Positions 24,501-36,587 are shown, counted from the first letter of the stretch. The stretch: 64,000 nt of DNA from Plectosphaerella cucumerina (GCA_020746995.1 JAGPXD010000005.1:3224001-3288000), one strand, 5' to 3'. The notes: generated by a model from the letters alone, not told the origin. Translations and numbers: made by a program.

Positions 24501-26185
24501 AGACACCACCAGCTCCCTACCCTCCTCCACACACCAGGGGCTCTTGGCTGGTTCGACGGGGCTGCATGTGGCCCGCAGACCGGAGCGGCCATCTTGACAC
24601 AGCTCAGCCCACCTCTACCCTCTTCAGCCGCCTCCTTCATCGCTTCTCCCCCGTCACCTGGCCCCTGCTCCTCTTCTTCCCACTTGTCCATCGATCGAGG
24701 CCACTTGGTGTGCGTCCGTCGTCTCTGGTAAAAGGACCACCAGCACCGCCAGCACCCTGATGCACGCGCACCCTCCGCAGCCAGGCACCTGCACAACGCT
24801 GCGCCCCCCGAGGTGCGATGAACAACTGGTCTGCAGTATTGCAACCAATACAAGAGCCCCCCATCGCTCATCGCGTCATTCATGTCCAGAGCCTGGACTC
24901 GCTGGCTGTTTCGTCTCTTGTCTGTGGAGACTCGACCGTGACCCGACGCCAGCTGCTCGCCCGTTGCGCCCGCCCGCCAGGCAGACGGCAAAAACCGACT
25001 GACTGGCAGCCGCGACGTCAGGGTCCCGCCGCACAAAACACGTCTCTTTCTTGATCTGCGCGCGCGGGCGGGTCGGCTTGGAGAGTCGCGACAGGCCGCC
25101 CGGCTGGTCAGCGGTCCCACGGGGCGGAGAAGAACAATCGGGATGGGGGAGGGAGGGGGGCAGAATCGACCGTGCGTTGTCTGTCCTTCTCTCGAGGGGG
25201 GCCGCCGTCGAAACGCCTGTGCTATCCGCGGCGATTTTGCTCTCGTGCTCTCGGCAGATGTAAGCAAGTGCTTGCTCTGCCAGTGCCAGATCATACGACC
25301 GAGTATCCGCTGACCGCTGTGTCTCTCGGTCTCTTGGGGGTGCCATTATCCCTGCGTCTGCTGGGCGGTCTTGATTTGTCTTGACTGACTTGCCGTCTTG
25401 TAGGGACTTGATTTGCGCCTCGACGATGGCGGCGACGGAGACGGAGACATCGACAGCCCGGACGCCTCAAGGACAGAGAGATGGCTTCATGCATGTGCTC
25501 TGTGGCTCTGGCTCACAGAGAGGACTCCAGCCACGTGGACGAGGCTTGATGTTCCTGAACCTGGTCCACCGTCCACGACACCCGCATTCCAAGGGTGAAC
25601 CGGCTCCGAGGCCGTTGATGATGGCGCCGCCGAGTCTTCTCCTTCCCCTTCGATCGTCATATTCGGCTTCGCCGTGAGGCTACAGTCTGTGCGAAGACGG
25701 ACGATTCCCCATTGAGCCTTTCTTCCCTCCTAAGGATTGCCCACGGACGTTGTCGAGCCTGGTTCTCTTTTCCTCCGTCATTCCCTCTCTCTCTCCGAAA
25801 GCAACCCTCTCCACACCACCTCTCCTATGCCCCCGGCTTCCTCGCTCTTCACCAAGAATCGCCCTCTCACTGGCAGACCGGCACCTCAAGCCTGGCTCCG
25901 TCCGGCCTGCCCACCCCCCGCCCGTACCTGAATCTAGGATCTAGGTACAGCCCTGTCAACTCGGTTTGGGCCCTTGCTCCATTCTCTGCCCCAAAGAGGA
26001 TGCTTGTGGACCGACCCTCTGCTCCATCGGCAACACTCACCCACCCACCCACACCCCATCCCTGTCCGCTGCACCCCTGGAGACTCCGCCCTCGTCGTCC
26101 TCGGCAGGGCCAAGACGTTTTTCCACACACACCCAGACACGCCCCCCCCTCCTCTCTCTCTGTCTCTGTCTCTCTCTATCCTCCG

Positions 26186-26216
<31 letters not shown>
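26186..26216. repeat. Homopolymer of 31 C
   Basis: An unbroken run of 31 cytosines is flanked by CT-rich DNA, in the probable leader of the downstream gene. Its length may be assembly-dependent. Confidence 0.9.
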
Positions 26217-26219
<3 letters not shown>

Positions 26220-26987
26220 CATCCCCTCCAAAAGATCACGGACGTGAAGAGCTGTGTATCAGGGAAGCCCGGGTTAGCCCCTACCGACGTTCCGAACTGG
26301 CCGTGCTGAGCGATTGGTTCGCGTTCATGGATGATGCCTCTTTTCCTCATGTATTTCTTTTATACTCTAGGGCCCTCGCCACACCCCCTCCCCCCCCCTC
26401 CTCCGCCCTCTTTTTGGTCCTCTCCCGCCTACGACCCGACCCAAAGTCACTCTACCTGCCCGCGCTCTGCAACCCATTGCTTGCTTGTTGCCAGTCCAGT
26501 CACTCCTTTTTTCTTTGCTCGCTCGCGCAGGCTAGTCTCATATATCATACCCCCTCTTGTCTATAATATTGTCGGGAGCTGGCTCTCTTCTTCCCATCTG
26601 GACGACTCCCCCCTCAACACTCACGCGCATCAGCAAATCCAACTAGTAGTTGCAACTCGCAACTCACCACGCTCCTTTACCAAGAAACAACTCGCTGCTG
26701 TCGCAACAACAAACAAACAAACAACAGCCTACTGCTGCATCACCACTGTTCCTTCCAAGCATCATCACCATCATCACCATCAACGGCATTAACGACCTCG
26801 GCCTTGACATCGACGACGACGTTCACCCCTGTTGACACTTGCTCAACGTCCCACGACCTCACCACGAGGCCTCGACCAGATCGACAACCAACTACTATAA
26901 CCAACTCTCCTTCTCCCTGGCCGAAGATCGTCTCGCTCGTCCGCCGAACCCGCCCGCTTACCGTGGCCGGCATTTATCACCAAATAG

Positions 26988-27146
26988 GTATGTCCTATCC
27001 ATGTCCTGTTCTTCTCAGAGGCACATGCGCGCACACGTGGATGCGTGGTCATCGGTGGGACCCTTAGCCCGCGCCGGCGCGAACTGCCAGGCTTGGGATC
27101 CCCCTCGCTCTCATCGTCAATGCTAACAACGCACGTCTCCTGCCAG
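26988..27146 (+). other. 5'UTR intron of the Rua1-type gene
   Basis: Donor GTATGT at 26988, branch site TGCTAAC at 27121-27127 and acceptor CTGCCAG ending at 27146 form a complete fungal intron of 159 bases. It ends about 60 bases before the start codon at 27207. This indicates that the transcript begins well upstream, in the CT-rich leader. Confidence 0.7.
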
Positions 27147-27206
27147 CATCACCCCGATAATAAACCATCACCCATCCACCCCCGGTCCGTCCACACACCT
27201 CCCAAC

Positions 27207-29343
27207 ATGGACTCGGGTCAGGCACAAGCGTACGTTCCCACCCATCCACCCCCCTCTCCCCCTAACCCCTTCCCCCTTCTCGGTCTTCCTGGCAGGCCGG
27301 CCTGGCTTACACGCTCGACGCAGCCGGCAACAAATACACGCGTCTCCCTTCGCGCCTTTCCAGAATCACTTCTCCCAAGACGCCCCGTCCCACTCAACGC
27401 CCATCCTCACTATGAACGACAACGAAGTGCCCGTGACGTCCGAGAGTCTGGAGCAGCAGCAGCAACAGCAGCACCCCGCCTCCTCTATGTGGACGACTCC
27501 CGTCGCCCACGGCCTCAAGCCCCGGCCCGCCACCATCCACGAAGGCTTCGCTTATCCCATCGGCGAGGACTACGGCGCCCTCACCCCCTGGGACTCGTCC
27601 AACCTTCCCTTCCAGCAGATGCACGGCGATGTCCTGTCCCGGCCTGGCTCCGTCCACTCCTTCCACCAGCCTCAGCAGCCCTACCACAATGCCCTGGATA
27701 ACTGTGAGTTTGCCCGCGAATCTCGTCCCCAAGAAACATGACTGATATGTTTGCCAGCCTGGATGCACAAGCCCTGTGATGATGGCTTCGATCTGAACGG
27801 TCTGGAGCATGATATGCCTATCGGCCAGGCCATCACCACAGACGACGCCGTCATCCTGGACCTCAGGTATGGCAACCGCCAGCAGGACGGCGAGCACGTC
27901 AACATGGACGAAGCCCCCCGCGCCCGCCGCATGTCCGGATCATCCTTCACCATGTCGACGTCAGGCCCCCTCTCGGACATGCCCTCCTACGACGACTTCT
28001 CCGCCGCCATGTCGGACGCCCCCTCATTCAGCACCGACTACCCGCCGACATCGAACCGCAACTCGCTCATGTCGTCGACTCAGCTCTCTCCCGTGGCGTC
28101 GCCGCGCATGACGCCCCAGAGCCGGACCGAGCTCGTCCGGTCACAGAGCCGTGGCCGTGCCTCGCCTTCGCCGCGTCCCGGCGTCCGCTCGGCGCCCTAC
28201 ACCTTTGACGGCAACCGGAACAAGCGTTGGTCCACCGGTACGACGCCCGCCCGCCGCCAGTCCCCTTTCATCTTCCAGGCCACCCAGGACGTCTTTGGCG
28301 CACAGCACATGCAGCGGACCATGTCGCCCGGCGGCATGCAGCACGATCAGCACCATCAGCAGCAGCTCACCCAGGCGTCTCTCAACTACACCAACCTCCA
28401 GGCGGTGCAGCAGCCACCGCATTTCATGGTGCCCAACGTGCCTCACTTCTCCCGCGGTCCCAACTTCTTCATGCCTTCGCAGATGCCGCCCCAGGGGTTC
28501 AACCCGCACGCGCAGCCCCCTAACCTGGACAACCCGCCTACGCTCATGTCACACGGCCTCTTCCGGATGCTGTCAAGCAACGCGGAGCAGCACCCCATGC
28601 ACGCGCATTACGCTGACCACTGCGACCCGCCCGACCTGTTCGCGTCGCTGCACGAGCAGCAGATCCCGCCGCCTCCCGAGGACATGAACCCTTCGGACCC
28701 GGACATGGTGCCCCACGAGCAGGAACTGCGCTTCGAGGGCGACCTGTACACGCCCAGATGGGTTCGCGGACACGGCAACAAGCGCGAGGGCTGGTGCGGC
28801 ATCTGCAAGCCGGGCCGCTGGCTCGTCCTCAAAAACTCGGCCTACTGGTACGACAAGTCGTTCACGCATGGCGTCAGCGCGGCCACGGGCAGCCCGTTCC
28901 ACGAGCCGATTCAGACGCGGCGCATGGACGGCAACCCGGACGTCTGGGAGGGCCTGTGCACCAGCTGCAACGACTGGGTGGCGCTGGTGAGCACCAAGAA
29001 GAAGGGCACCACATGGTTCAGGCACGCGTACAAGTGCCACACGCACCCCAAGATCAAGGACGGCCCCAAACGGCGCCGTGAGACGAGCCACCCGCGCATC
29101 CTCGCGGCGTCGCAGATGGCCAAGCCTGGGACTGTCAAGACGGAGCCGCAGCCTCCCCAGGCGCCCATGACCCCTCAGATGACGCCGTCGGCCATGTCGA
29201 CCAACACGCCGACGCCGGGCCAGCTGCAGCCTCACGGGCACTACCAGCAGGCCATGTCGCGTCCGCCCTCGTCGCACATGCACCAGGAGCACATGCGGAA
29301 CATGATGTCGAGCCCCCTCGGCCCCATGCCCAATATGATCTAG
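27207..29343 (+). CDS. Rua1-type C-terminal domain transcription regulator
   Basis: Exons 27207-27229, 27324-27703 and 27758-29343, giving 662 residues. The first acceptor (CGACGCAG) was chosen because it alone keeps the frame with the GTACGT donor. Residues 1-400 are Gln/Ser/Pro/Met-rich and disordered. From about residue 440 comes a Cys/His/Trp-rich domain: RWVRGHGNKREGWCGICK, then PGRWLVLKNSAYWYDKSFTHG, WEGLCTSCNDWVAL and TTWFRHAYKCHTH. These form the zinc-binding C-terminal domain named after Ustilago Rua1, which activates ustilagic acid biosynthesis genes; fission yeast mug26 shares it. The basic stretch KDGPKRRRE after it may be a nuclear signal. I infer a nuclear DNA-binding regulator. 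Targets in this fungus are unknown. Confidence 0.85.
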
Positions 29344-31691
29344 GCGGACGTTCTCACTTTCCTATGTCTCCTTCCCCTTCTCCTATGTCTTTTCACACAT
29401 CACTCCCCCCCTCGCGGAACAAAAAAACGAAACGCTGGCGGCTGCGGCCTCACGTCACGCTGTTATGAAAAAGCAGTTTCCTGCGTGCTTCCCAATCCCA
29501 CGGACACGAACGACGACACGCATGGTTTTTTTTTCTTCCCTCTTTTTCCTTGATGTTGGAAACACACACACTATAGACTGGTATCACGACGGGGTGGCGG
29601 TGCAAGCGGTTGTTGACATGATGATACCTCTTTTTGGTCGAGGGGGGAAGGGAACGAAGACGAGCGACTTTATATGCGCGGCAGAGCCAGCTGCGTGGGG
29701 TGTGAGATGGTCGAAAACGAAGCCGACGATATGCTTCCCCCCTTGCGAAGAATCTATTTTATTTTTTCCCTCTTCACTCCTCTCATTGCCCCCCCCATTT
29801 ATTTTTTCTTTTATTCTGTCACTTCCCCCCTGTCACTTGCTTTTCTATTTCCTATGCCCCTGTAACTTTTGTTTTTTGTTTTTGATAATGTTGTAGATAG
29901 CCTCACATACCCTGGGAAAACGGTCCTCGAGGACAGACACACACGGGCAGGGCGCAAGAGATGGGAAAGAAGGCACATGGGTTTTATCACGAGGGAGAAG
30001 AGAGAGAGGAAAATTGGCTGGCGGGCTAGCTGGCTGGAGGGATTGGATGGAGATGGATAGCAAGCAGCTCGACCTGAACATGCTCATCTTTGACTTGCAC
30101 TTGCACTTGCACTTTTTTGGTGTCGTGATATCGTACTCACTGAGAGGGGAGTGGAAGCTGGCTCAACTGCCGGGGCGAGTCCACCGACGCGTTGAGCCCA
30201 CCCTTCGGGAACGGACATGTGAAGCACGCGCGTCAGGGCAGGGCAGGGCGAGGTTTGACTGCCGAGGGCATCCCGGGGGAGGAGGGGGGGAAGGAAAGAG
30301 TCATCCAATCTCCCGGGTTCATGCGCGCGGGACGGCGGTGCCGGGGGGGACCCTTCGTCCGGGGGAGGATGGGCCGCTAGCGAGGGGGGAGGGGAGGGAG
30401 GATGGTTGTTCATCGCCGGCGATCGAGTGAGGGGTGAGGGTAGAGAGGGAGGGAGAGGGAGGAGGATTTCTATTTTTCGCTTTGATCGGCCGGTGGTGGG
30501 CGATCTGGAAGATTCGGGGTGGTCAACCTGGAAGTTGAGGAAGGAGAGGGGTCCGTCTGATGTCGGCCCGGCTTGGGTCGTTGGTCGGTGGCAGGTAACG
30601 ACTGAAAAGAGGGACGTCGAAAAAGACGGCGGATTTAGCTGTGGTGAGAAAAGGACGGGTTGTTGGTTGTGACTTTTTTTGTCTATCTGGTGTCGTGCTT
30701 TCGTGGCCGCGGGGTAAGCGGCCAAGATGCAAGCACTTTAGCCCCCCTGTAGCAGGTGCGGTTGGGGAGGGCCAATCGATTTGAGTGGTTGTGCACTTTC
30801 CCCAACAGCTGCTCCCGCACTCCCTGAAGCTTTTGGTCTGGTATGATCTGCCCAGAAAACCCGGGCAATTGCTGGCTGGAATCATTCAATTTTTCATCAT
30901 CTTAGTTTTCCATGACGAAACTCGACGCCCGGGCATCGCCCTCGTCCCGGTTTGACTCCAAACCCGGCCATGGCGATCCCGGCGCGGCCACGTGCCGTCC
31001 GTCTGGGCGATACCTTTTCCTCCCGAGGTCAGTACGAGGACCAGTCTGGCCAACAAGCCACACCGAGCCCCCTTTTGAGCCTTTCCGAGTCGGCGCTGCT
31101 GACACCTGCAGCTGCAGGTCCCCACGTCATGCATGCGGGCAGATAACAATCTCCCTCCTTGGGCCTCCAATCGTCCCATTTGGCTGCAGCCCCAAGGCTG
31201 ATGGCTGGCTGGAGGCCGGGGTATGAGGTGCCCGAGGGGGGAGCAATATCGGCGGTGCCGTGGTGTGTGCCTCTTGCCGAGGAATGGGGGATGGAATATT
31301 GACCGAGCATTTAGATGGCATCCTTCATCGATATGATCATTTCGAAAGATCCAATACTTCCACGCACGCTCTAGGAACGGCATTGGCAGCTGTGGTGTGT
31401 CGGCCAGCTGCATCCCGAGGCTCGCGTGCACACTTGGTCCCTTGGCAAGCGCGAGATATCGAAGCGAACGCCGTGGTTCATCTGTAAGGTTTCTCTAGCG
31501 GACGGGACCATCGTGATGCCGGCGCCACTGGTGAGTTTGATCAGGCACGCTCTCTCTTCAATCTACCTAGATTGACGAACCGTTGGCATCGGCCAGCAAA
31601 AGAGACGAGCACGCAAGATGGAAGCTTTGGTCAGAGTTCAGTGAGTCGTGCCGACATGGACGCTATCCTTGGCCGGTCGTCTCACTGCATC
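29344..31691. other. Intergenic, no credible gene
   Basis: The 3' flank of the Rua1-type gene (T-rich to about 29880) is followed by GA-rich and GC-rich DNA. A perfect 16-bp palindrome lies at 31104-31119. No supported coding region is present. Confidence 0.55.
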
Positions 31692-31816
31692 CTCCCCGTG
31701 GCGCAATGGTAGCGCGCAAGACTGTGAGTATCCACCCTCAAAGAATGTGATCATGACATGCACTAACACCTCCCAGTCTAATCTTGAGGCTGCGGGTTCG
31801 AGCCCCGCCGGGGAGT
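31692..31816 (+). tRNA. tRNA-Arg(UCU) with a non-canonical, GT-AG-type intron
   Basis: Every helix forms: acceptor CTCCCCG/CGGGGAG (31692-31698 with 31809-31815), D stem GCGC/GCGC, anticodon stem CAAGA/TCTTG (31717-31721 with 31782-31786), and T stem GCGGG/CCCGC with loop TTCGAGC. A TTTTT terminator follows at 31824-31828. The anticodon loop is split. With the intron at 31724-31776 removed (GTGAGT donor, CACTAAC branch at 31761-31767, CAG acceptor) the loop is CTTCTAA, anticodon UCU, as in yeast tRNA-Arg(UCU). The D arm GTGGCGCAATGG also fits eukaryotic tRNA-Arg(UCU). That places the intron between 33 and 34. Cutting at the usual 37/38 site gives loop CTGTGAA, anticodon GUG (His), which fits tRNA-His poorly. 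The C1-G72 pair and U73 are unusual for Arg. The tRNA gene itself is near certain; identity and splicing mode are inferred. Confidence 0.85.
31724..31776 (+). other. 53-base intron inside the tRNA, spliceosomal-type signals
   Basis: GTGAGT at the 5' end, CACTAAC with the branch A ten bases before the 3' end, and CAG at the end match the spliceosomal introns of the protein genes in this window in sequence and spacing. Base identities at the borders do not allow sliding. An equally long intron placed at the classical tRNA site would be 31728-31780. Confidence 0.6.
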
Positions 31817-31828
31817 TCAATTCTTTTT

Positions 31829-33928
31829 GCAGTCATGAACTGGTCGTCCCAGGTGGGAAGGCCGTTGGAGTCAGCTGTCCAGGGGCACTGGCAGGGAGGG
31901 ACTTGGCCTCCCCGTCGCCGAGAGACACCTGACGACATAGTGATGGTACAGGCTGGCCTGTGCGGGTAGCCGAGATTGGACGCGGGTGATGTGAGCTGAC
32001 TGCATTTGTGGGACAGACAGGAACAAGAACGGTGCATTGACAATCGCATCGCACCGCATTTGCTCGCGATGTCTACGACTTCTGAATCTGAGAGCTGTAG
32101 AGAAACTTCAATCAGTCAAAGGTTCGACCCTGACTATCCAGGGACAGCGCCACCCGAGACAGTGACAAAGACGGACAATTCCCATCCGGGATGTCCATGA
32201 GACACACTATGGCCTTTTTGATTCCCTGTTTCCTCTCCTCTCTTCGCCTCGGCCATCTCGATCTCTGGCCTGGGTTGGGCGTTAGCTTCCGGAGAAACCC
32301 TGCGCCGGTCTGGACCTGGACACCTGGACACCTGGACGATGGACAATCTGGAGAGTCCCGGATATTGACTCTGCACATCGACTGGAGATGTCTCTGGGTT
32401 GTGAACACCATTGTCGGCCAAGACAAGTCTGACCTCTCACCCCTCTGGATGACAGTCATCCTCGGCCGGTCGGCTGCTGTAAGCTCCCGGCGGCATTAAA
32501 CGCTCTTTCGGGCATCCCAGCTCCCTCGGTGGGCTGCCCGTTGGTTTTCGTCAATGCAACCCAACGCAAGTGGTGTCGCATTCCGCCATCTCGCCTGCGC
32601 TCTGCCCTGCTGCTGATGCAGACCACGGATGGCTTCCCTGCTTCCTGCTTCGAATAATCCCCTCCCGTGCGTTGGTGCCGAGCAAGCCACATACGGCTGC
32701 ATTTCTCGCAGTGTCGCCCCCGTGCCTCTCCGGTCCATCCCTGGGCAAGGGAACGGCGAACGCCCCCTATTGGATGGCCCCATCGAACGCTATATCCCTT
32801 GCCCGGAGGCGACGGTACCTGCTTTAAGCATGCCACGATGTGACTAGTTGGCAACCGAGCACGCGGAGCTCCTGTGCCTAGCCTGCGGCCTGGCCTCGCT
32901 GGGCCGGTTCCCTATCAGCAGCCATGCCGGGCCGTGGCCCATTGGCTAGGCATGCCGTCGGTTGGCACTTGGGGTTCCCGATGAGCTTGCTTTTTCTAGG
33001 TTCACAGGGGGAACTTTCGAAAACCCTCTTCGTTGAACTCTCTCCGGGGTCGTCCATCTCGTCCGCCGATCATATCCATGAGCATCACCTCTTGTCGAAG
33101 CCGAAAGCAGCGTATCGTAACGGCAACAGACGTCTGCTAAAAAGAAACAGCACGGGCCTTTTGCCTGCGGCAGCCTGGGCCAACTGATTACCGTACCGAC
33201 CTGCCTCCAGCACGCAACTGAACAGGGGCAAGAAGACCGACCAACTTAGTTACTCGTAGCAGTGCCTAGCTTCGGCCGCCGCCCGTTGCCCGCCCACCAC
33301 CGCCCGGGCTGTTCGATTGGTCCTCCAGCATTCTCCCGGCTCACTCCCTGTTGGCACGGGTATTCCTCCCAGCTGACGGACGGTTGACGGCAGCAGCAGT
33401 AGCAGGCAGGCTGCTCGACCCCTCCTCTCCCTTTCTTCAGGAAACTGCGTCTTTTGCCATCTTTTTCCCATTGTCATATTTGCCTGCTGCATCCCCCCGA
33501 GCAGGATTTCTTCAACAAACGCAGGCCAGGCCCGAGCCACCACCGAGCCCCGAGCCCCCGGCTAGTAACCAACTGAAAACCCCCCGACGGCCCCCCTGGC
33601 TCAGGCTCTCACATCCGCCCCGGCCCTGACGCTCGCCGTAGTCTCCCAAGCACCACCACTACCACCGCGGTAGGCGCCTGCTCGCCCCGGGCTCTTCTCA
33701 CTTCCTCTCTGCTGCCCGTGTTACCGGGAGCACTGGCGGAGCACAGACTCGCCCCAACGACGTTCGATTTGCACAACCACCAAACGACCAACTTTCGCCG
33801 CTCGTCCCTGGAGATAGGCGGTCTCCTCCCGACACATCCTCTCCCTTCCTTCCTACCGACACTCGTCCATCACCTCCCCCTCCTGTCATGGTTGCGTCGA
33901 CATTGAGTGAGACAGCCTCAAAATTGCT
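31829..33928. other. Intergenic and leader of the PHD-finger gene
   Basis: No gene is supported. A short CTGGACACC-type repeat lies near 32310-32340. From about 33500 the sequence turns C-rich and CT-rich, as expected for the leader of the PHD-finger gene. Confidence 0.5.
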
Positions 33929-36533
33929 ATGAGTGGGGATCAACAGGCTTCCAGGCAAGAAACTCCACCCGACAGTACCCAGCCCACACTTCACTTCAAC
34001 CCTCCCCCGTCCTCCCCCAAGAATGATGTTCCTCTGCCCACCCGTGGAATGTCTCGGCTGACACCCGCCTTGCCCGGGCACCGCACAGCAGCAGCAGCAG
34101 CAGCTTTGGAGATCCAAACGCTCAGCCGCCCACCCCCCGAAGGACACCCACGTCCGCTGCCTCCGCCGCCTTCCCGAGCCCCGTCTTCGAGACGCCAAAG
34201 AACCGCCAAGGGCACTTCACCGACCCCGTCCCGAGCCACGGCCACGGCCACGGCCACTGGACCCCGCGCTTCGCTGAAGAGTATTCCGTCTTCAACACCA
34301 CCCCCGGCAACCTGCGAGGTTCCGAGCGCGGCCTCTTCGACGACCACCACCATCAATTCGCCTCCCTGACGTCCACATCCGCCCACAAGAGACAGCTCTC
34401 CGCCGAAGGGATAGCCGCCGAGATAGCTTCGCATGCCACCCACTTCTCACACCCCGACCACGACCTACCCCCCGTCGATCCCTCGAGGACACTGCAGTCG
34501 ACGCCCACCGCCGCCGCATTTTCTGAAGACGATAACACTGCTGCCGCCGCCCGAGGCACCGACGCACCCACACCAAAAATAAGATCAGCGAAAAAGGTCA
34601 AAAAAGGAAAAGAAGTCGAGAGGCAGCCCCCGCCGCCCGAGCAGCAGACCGTCACCCCTCCGCCTTCTTCCCACAAGGGAGGGCGGAAGCTCGCCCCCAG
34701 GCTGCCGGTCGACGCCATGCAAAACGACCAAGGCTACGGCCACCAAGACTTCACCGCTGGAACCTCGCAGCAGCAGCATCAGCCCGGCATGGCGGGCTCC
34801 TTTGCCGCCACCGACATGTTCGGATACCCCATGTCTGCCCCGGCCGGGCCAGGCGCCAACTTCTGGGACCCCAACGCGGACCTCGGCGCCATGGATCTCG
34901 ACTTTGCCGCCTTTGGGCATAACCTCTTCCAGACCACGCCGACGCAGCAGACGCCTGCCCACTCGCACCGGTCTATGCACTCGTTTGACGCTACGCAGAT
35001 GTTCCAGGAGCCGTCCATGCCGGTTCAGGCACAGCATATTTCTACTCAGGCATTGGAGCCCGCGCAGCAATCGACGGCAAAGGTGCAGAGACCACTGGCA
35101 CCGAAGGCGGCGGAACATCGTGTGGAGACGAGCAATGTCGCCACGACGTCCATGTCCTCGATGTCTTTTACAGCACCCTCAGACGACCCATTCTTCCTCG
35201 TCAGCCCTGGCGCGGGCGTCGATCCCGGCCTGCTTTTCAGCCGTCCTCCTTCGTCCAGCATGGATACCAGCTTCACCACATCACGGCTGATGGACCCCAT
35301 GACCCAATTCTCCATGGCCAGCGTGGCCCAGGCCCTCTCCAAACCCCCAGCAAGAAGTGATATCCGCCGGTCAAACAGCTCCAGAGACCTGGCACCAGTC
35401 AGGCCACCGGACCGCGCCCTGGCAAGCTCGCCCCTCAAGGCAAACGGCCGGCCAGGCCTGCAGCGGAGTTTTAGCGAGAACCGCGGCAGGAGAAACAACC
35501 CACCACGACAACAGACTCTCCCAACGCTGGCACCAGCAATACGGCCAAACCCTCCCCTTCCTACCAGCAACACGATCCCCGGACCCAGCCGCCCCCCAAG
35601 CTCAAGATCAACAGGCCGCACCTCCCCCCTCAAAGCCACCCACACCAGACTATCCAGCCTCACCTCCATCCCCGAAGCCACCGCCCAACGGACCCGAACC
35701 TCTGTCAAATTCACCATCGACGCCAAAGGCCGCGCCCGCGCCGAAACAACCGTCGTAGTCGAAGACCCCTGCCTCGTCCCCGTCGCCCAGGGCCGTCCAC
35801 CCCTCGGCATCCCGCCCCGCCGACGAGAACAATCCTTCGAATCCCGCTCCGAATACGACGAATCCTCCTCCGACGACGAACCCATCATCATCCCCAGCCG
35901 CAACACCTCCTTCGCCCTCCCCGACCCCCGCAAGCCCTCGGGCGCCATGTTCCACCAGTCGCACCGCAGCATCAGCGAGCGCAGCTCGAGTTCTCGCGCA
36001 GGTGATGCCGAGAGCGAGGCGGAAACCGTCATGGACGATCCTCGCCGGGGTGCTGCCAACGCAGGCGACGCGGCGAGTGAGCTCCGCAAACTCGTGGAGA
36101 GTAGACAGTCCAACAAACGCGTCCCGCAGATGCCGCAGATGCCGCCCGGTCAGCGCTTCGCCTCGAACAGTTTCGCGGGATTCCCTTCTGGGGGACGGTC
36201 GCCGACAATGTCCAGCCTGCTTACGCCGTCGACGCACGCGGGGCGTTCGGTGCGGTGTGTGTGTCACCGTGACGGCGAGGCGGAGCTGGATGTGTTTATG
36301 GTGCAGTGGTGAGTGTCCAGTCCAGGACGTACCCGAAAGGAGAGAAATTGACGGTCGACAGTGAGTCGTGCGAGCTGTGGCTGCATGGGAGGTGTATCAA
36401 TATCCCCTCGAAGCATGTGATGCCGAGCGTGTATATTTGTGCGTTTTGTGCGAATACGCCGAATATGAGGGGGGGACGGATGAGGGAACGGGGGGGTGCG
36501 TCGCCTTTGGCTTATAAGTCGGCGATGCCGTAG
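33929..36533 (+). CDS. PHD-finger protein
   Basis: The last intron, 36309-36361 (GTGAGT/CGACAG), joins the long exon to 36362-36533. Spliced, the C-terminus reads VRCVCHRDGEAELDVFMVQ, then CESCELWLHGRC and YICAFC. This is a complete C4HC3 PHD finger that would bind two zinc ions and probably read histone H3 tails. The preceding roughly 750 residues are Ser/Pro/Arg-rich and disordered, with a basic KKVKKGKE patch and a HGHGHGH run. The 5' part is uncertain: the ATG at 33929 is in one frame and convincing coding from about 34100 is in another. The change occurs around an AGC repeat at 34087-34104, so there is either an intron with weak borders or an indel. A nuclear chromatin role is inferred from the PHD finger. 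Confidence 0.75.
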
Positions 36534-36587
36534 GGGAGGAAGGGGAGGGGGTTATGTTGTATCTGAATTGATGATGTTGAATGATCG

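Larger units (their letters stand above)
18533..27206. promoter_or_regulatory. 8.7-kb gene-free region upstream of the Rua1-type regulator
   Basis: Many open frames occur on both strands because the DNA is GC-rich, but none has recognisable protein character, clean introns or a sensible start. It contains CT-rich blocks from about 25700 on, a 31-base C run at 26186-26216, CAA/CAT-rich leader sequence at 26640-26830 and a well-formed 5'UTR intron at 26988-27146. Very long upstream regions of this kind are usual for developmental transcription factors in Sordariomycetes. Non-coding transcripts could be present, but the sequence alone cannot show them. Confidence 0.5.

Noticed and set aside
24269..25294. 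341-codon open frame on the minus strand
   Set aside because: It is Arg/Ser/Cys/Trp-heavy with no protein-like pattern, in GC-rich DNA where long chance frames are common on all frames.
31692..31816. Reading the tRNA as tRNA-Tyr because of the C1-G72 pair and GACTGT segment
   Set aside because: No cut point within the loop produces a GUA anticodon.
32110..32140. GGTTCGACCC box B-like motif as a second tRNA
   Set aside because: No T stem, acceptor stem or box A can be formed around it.
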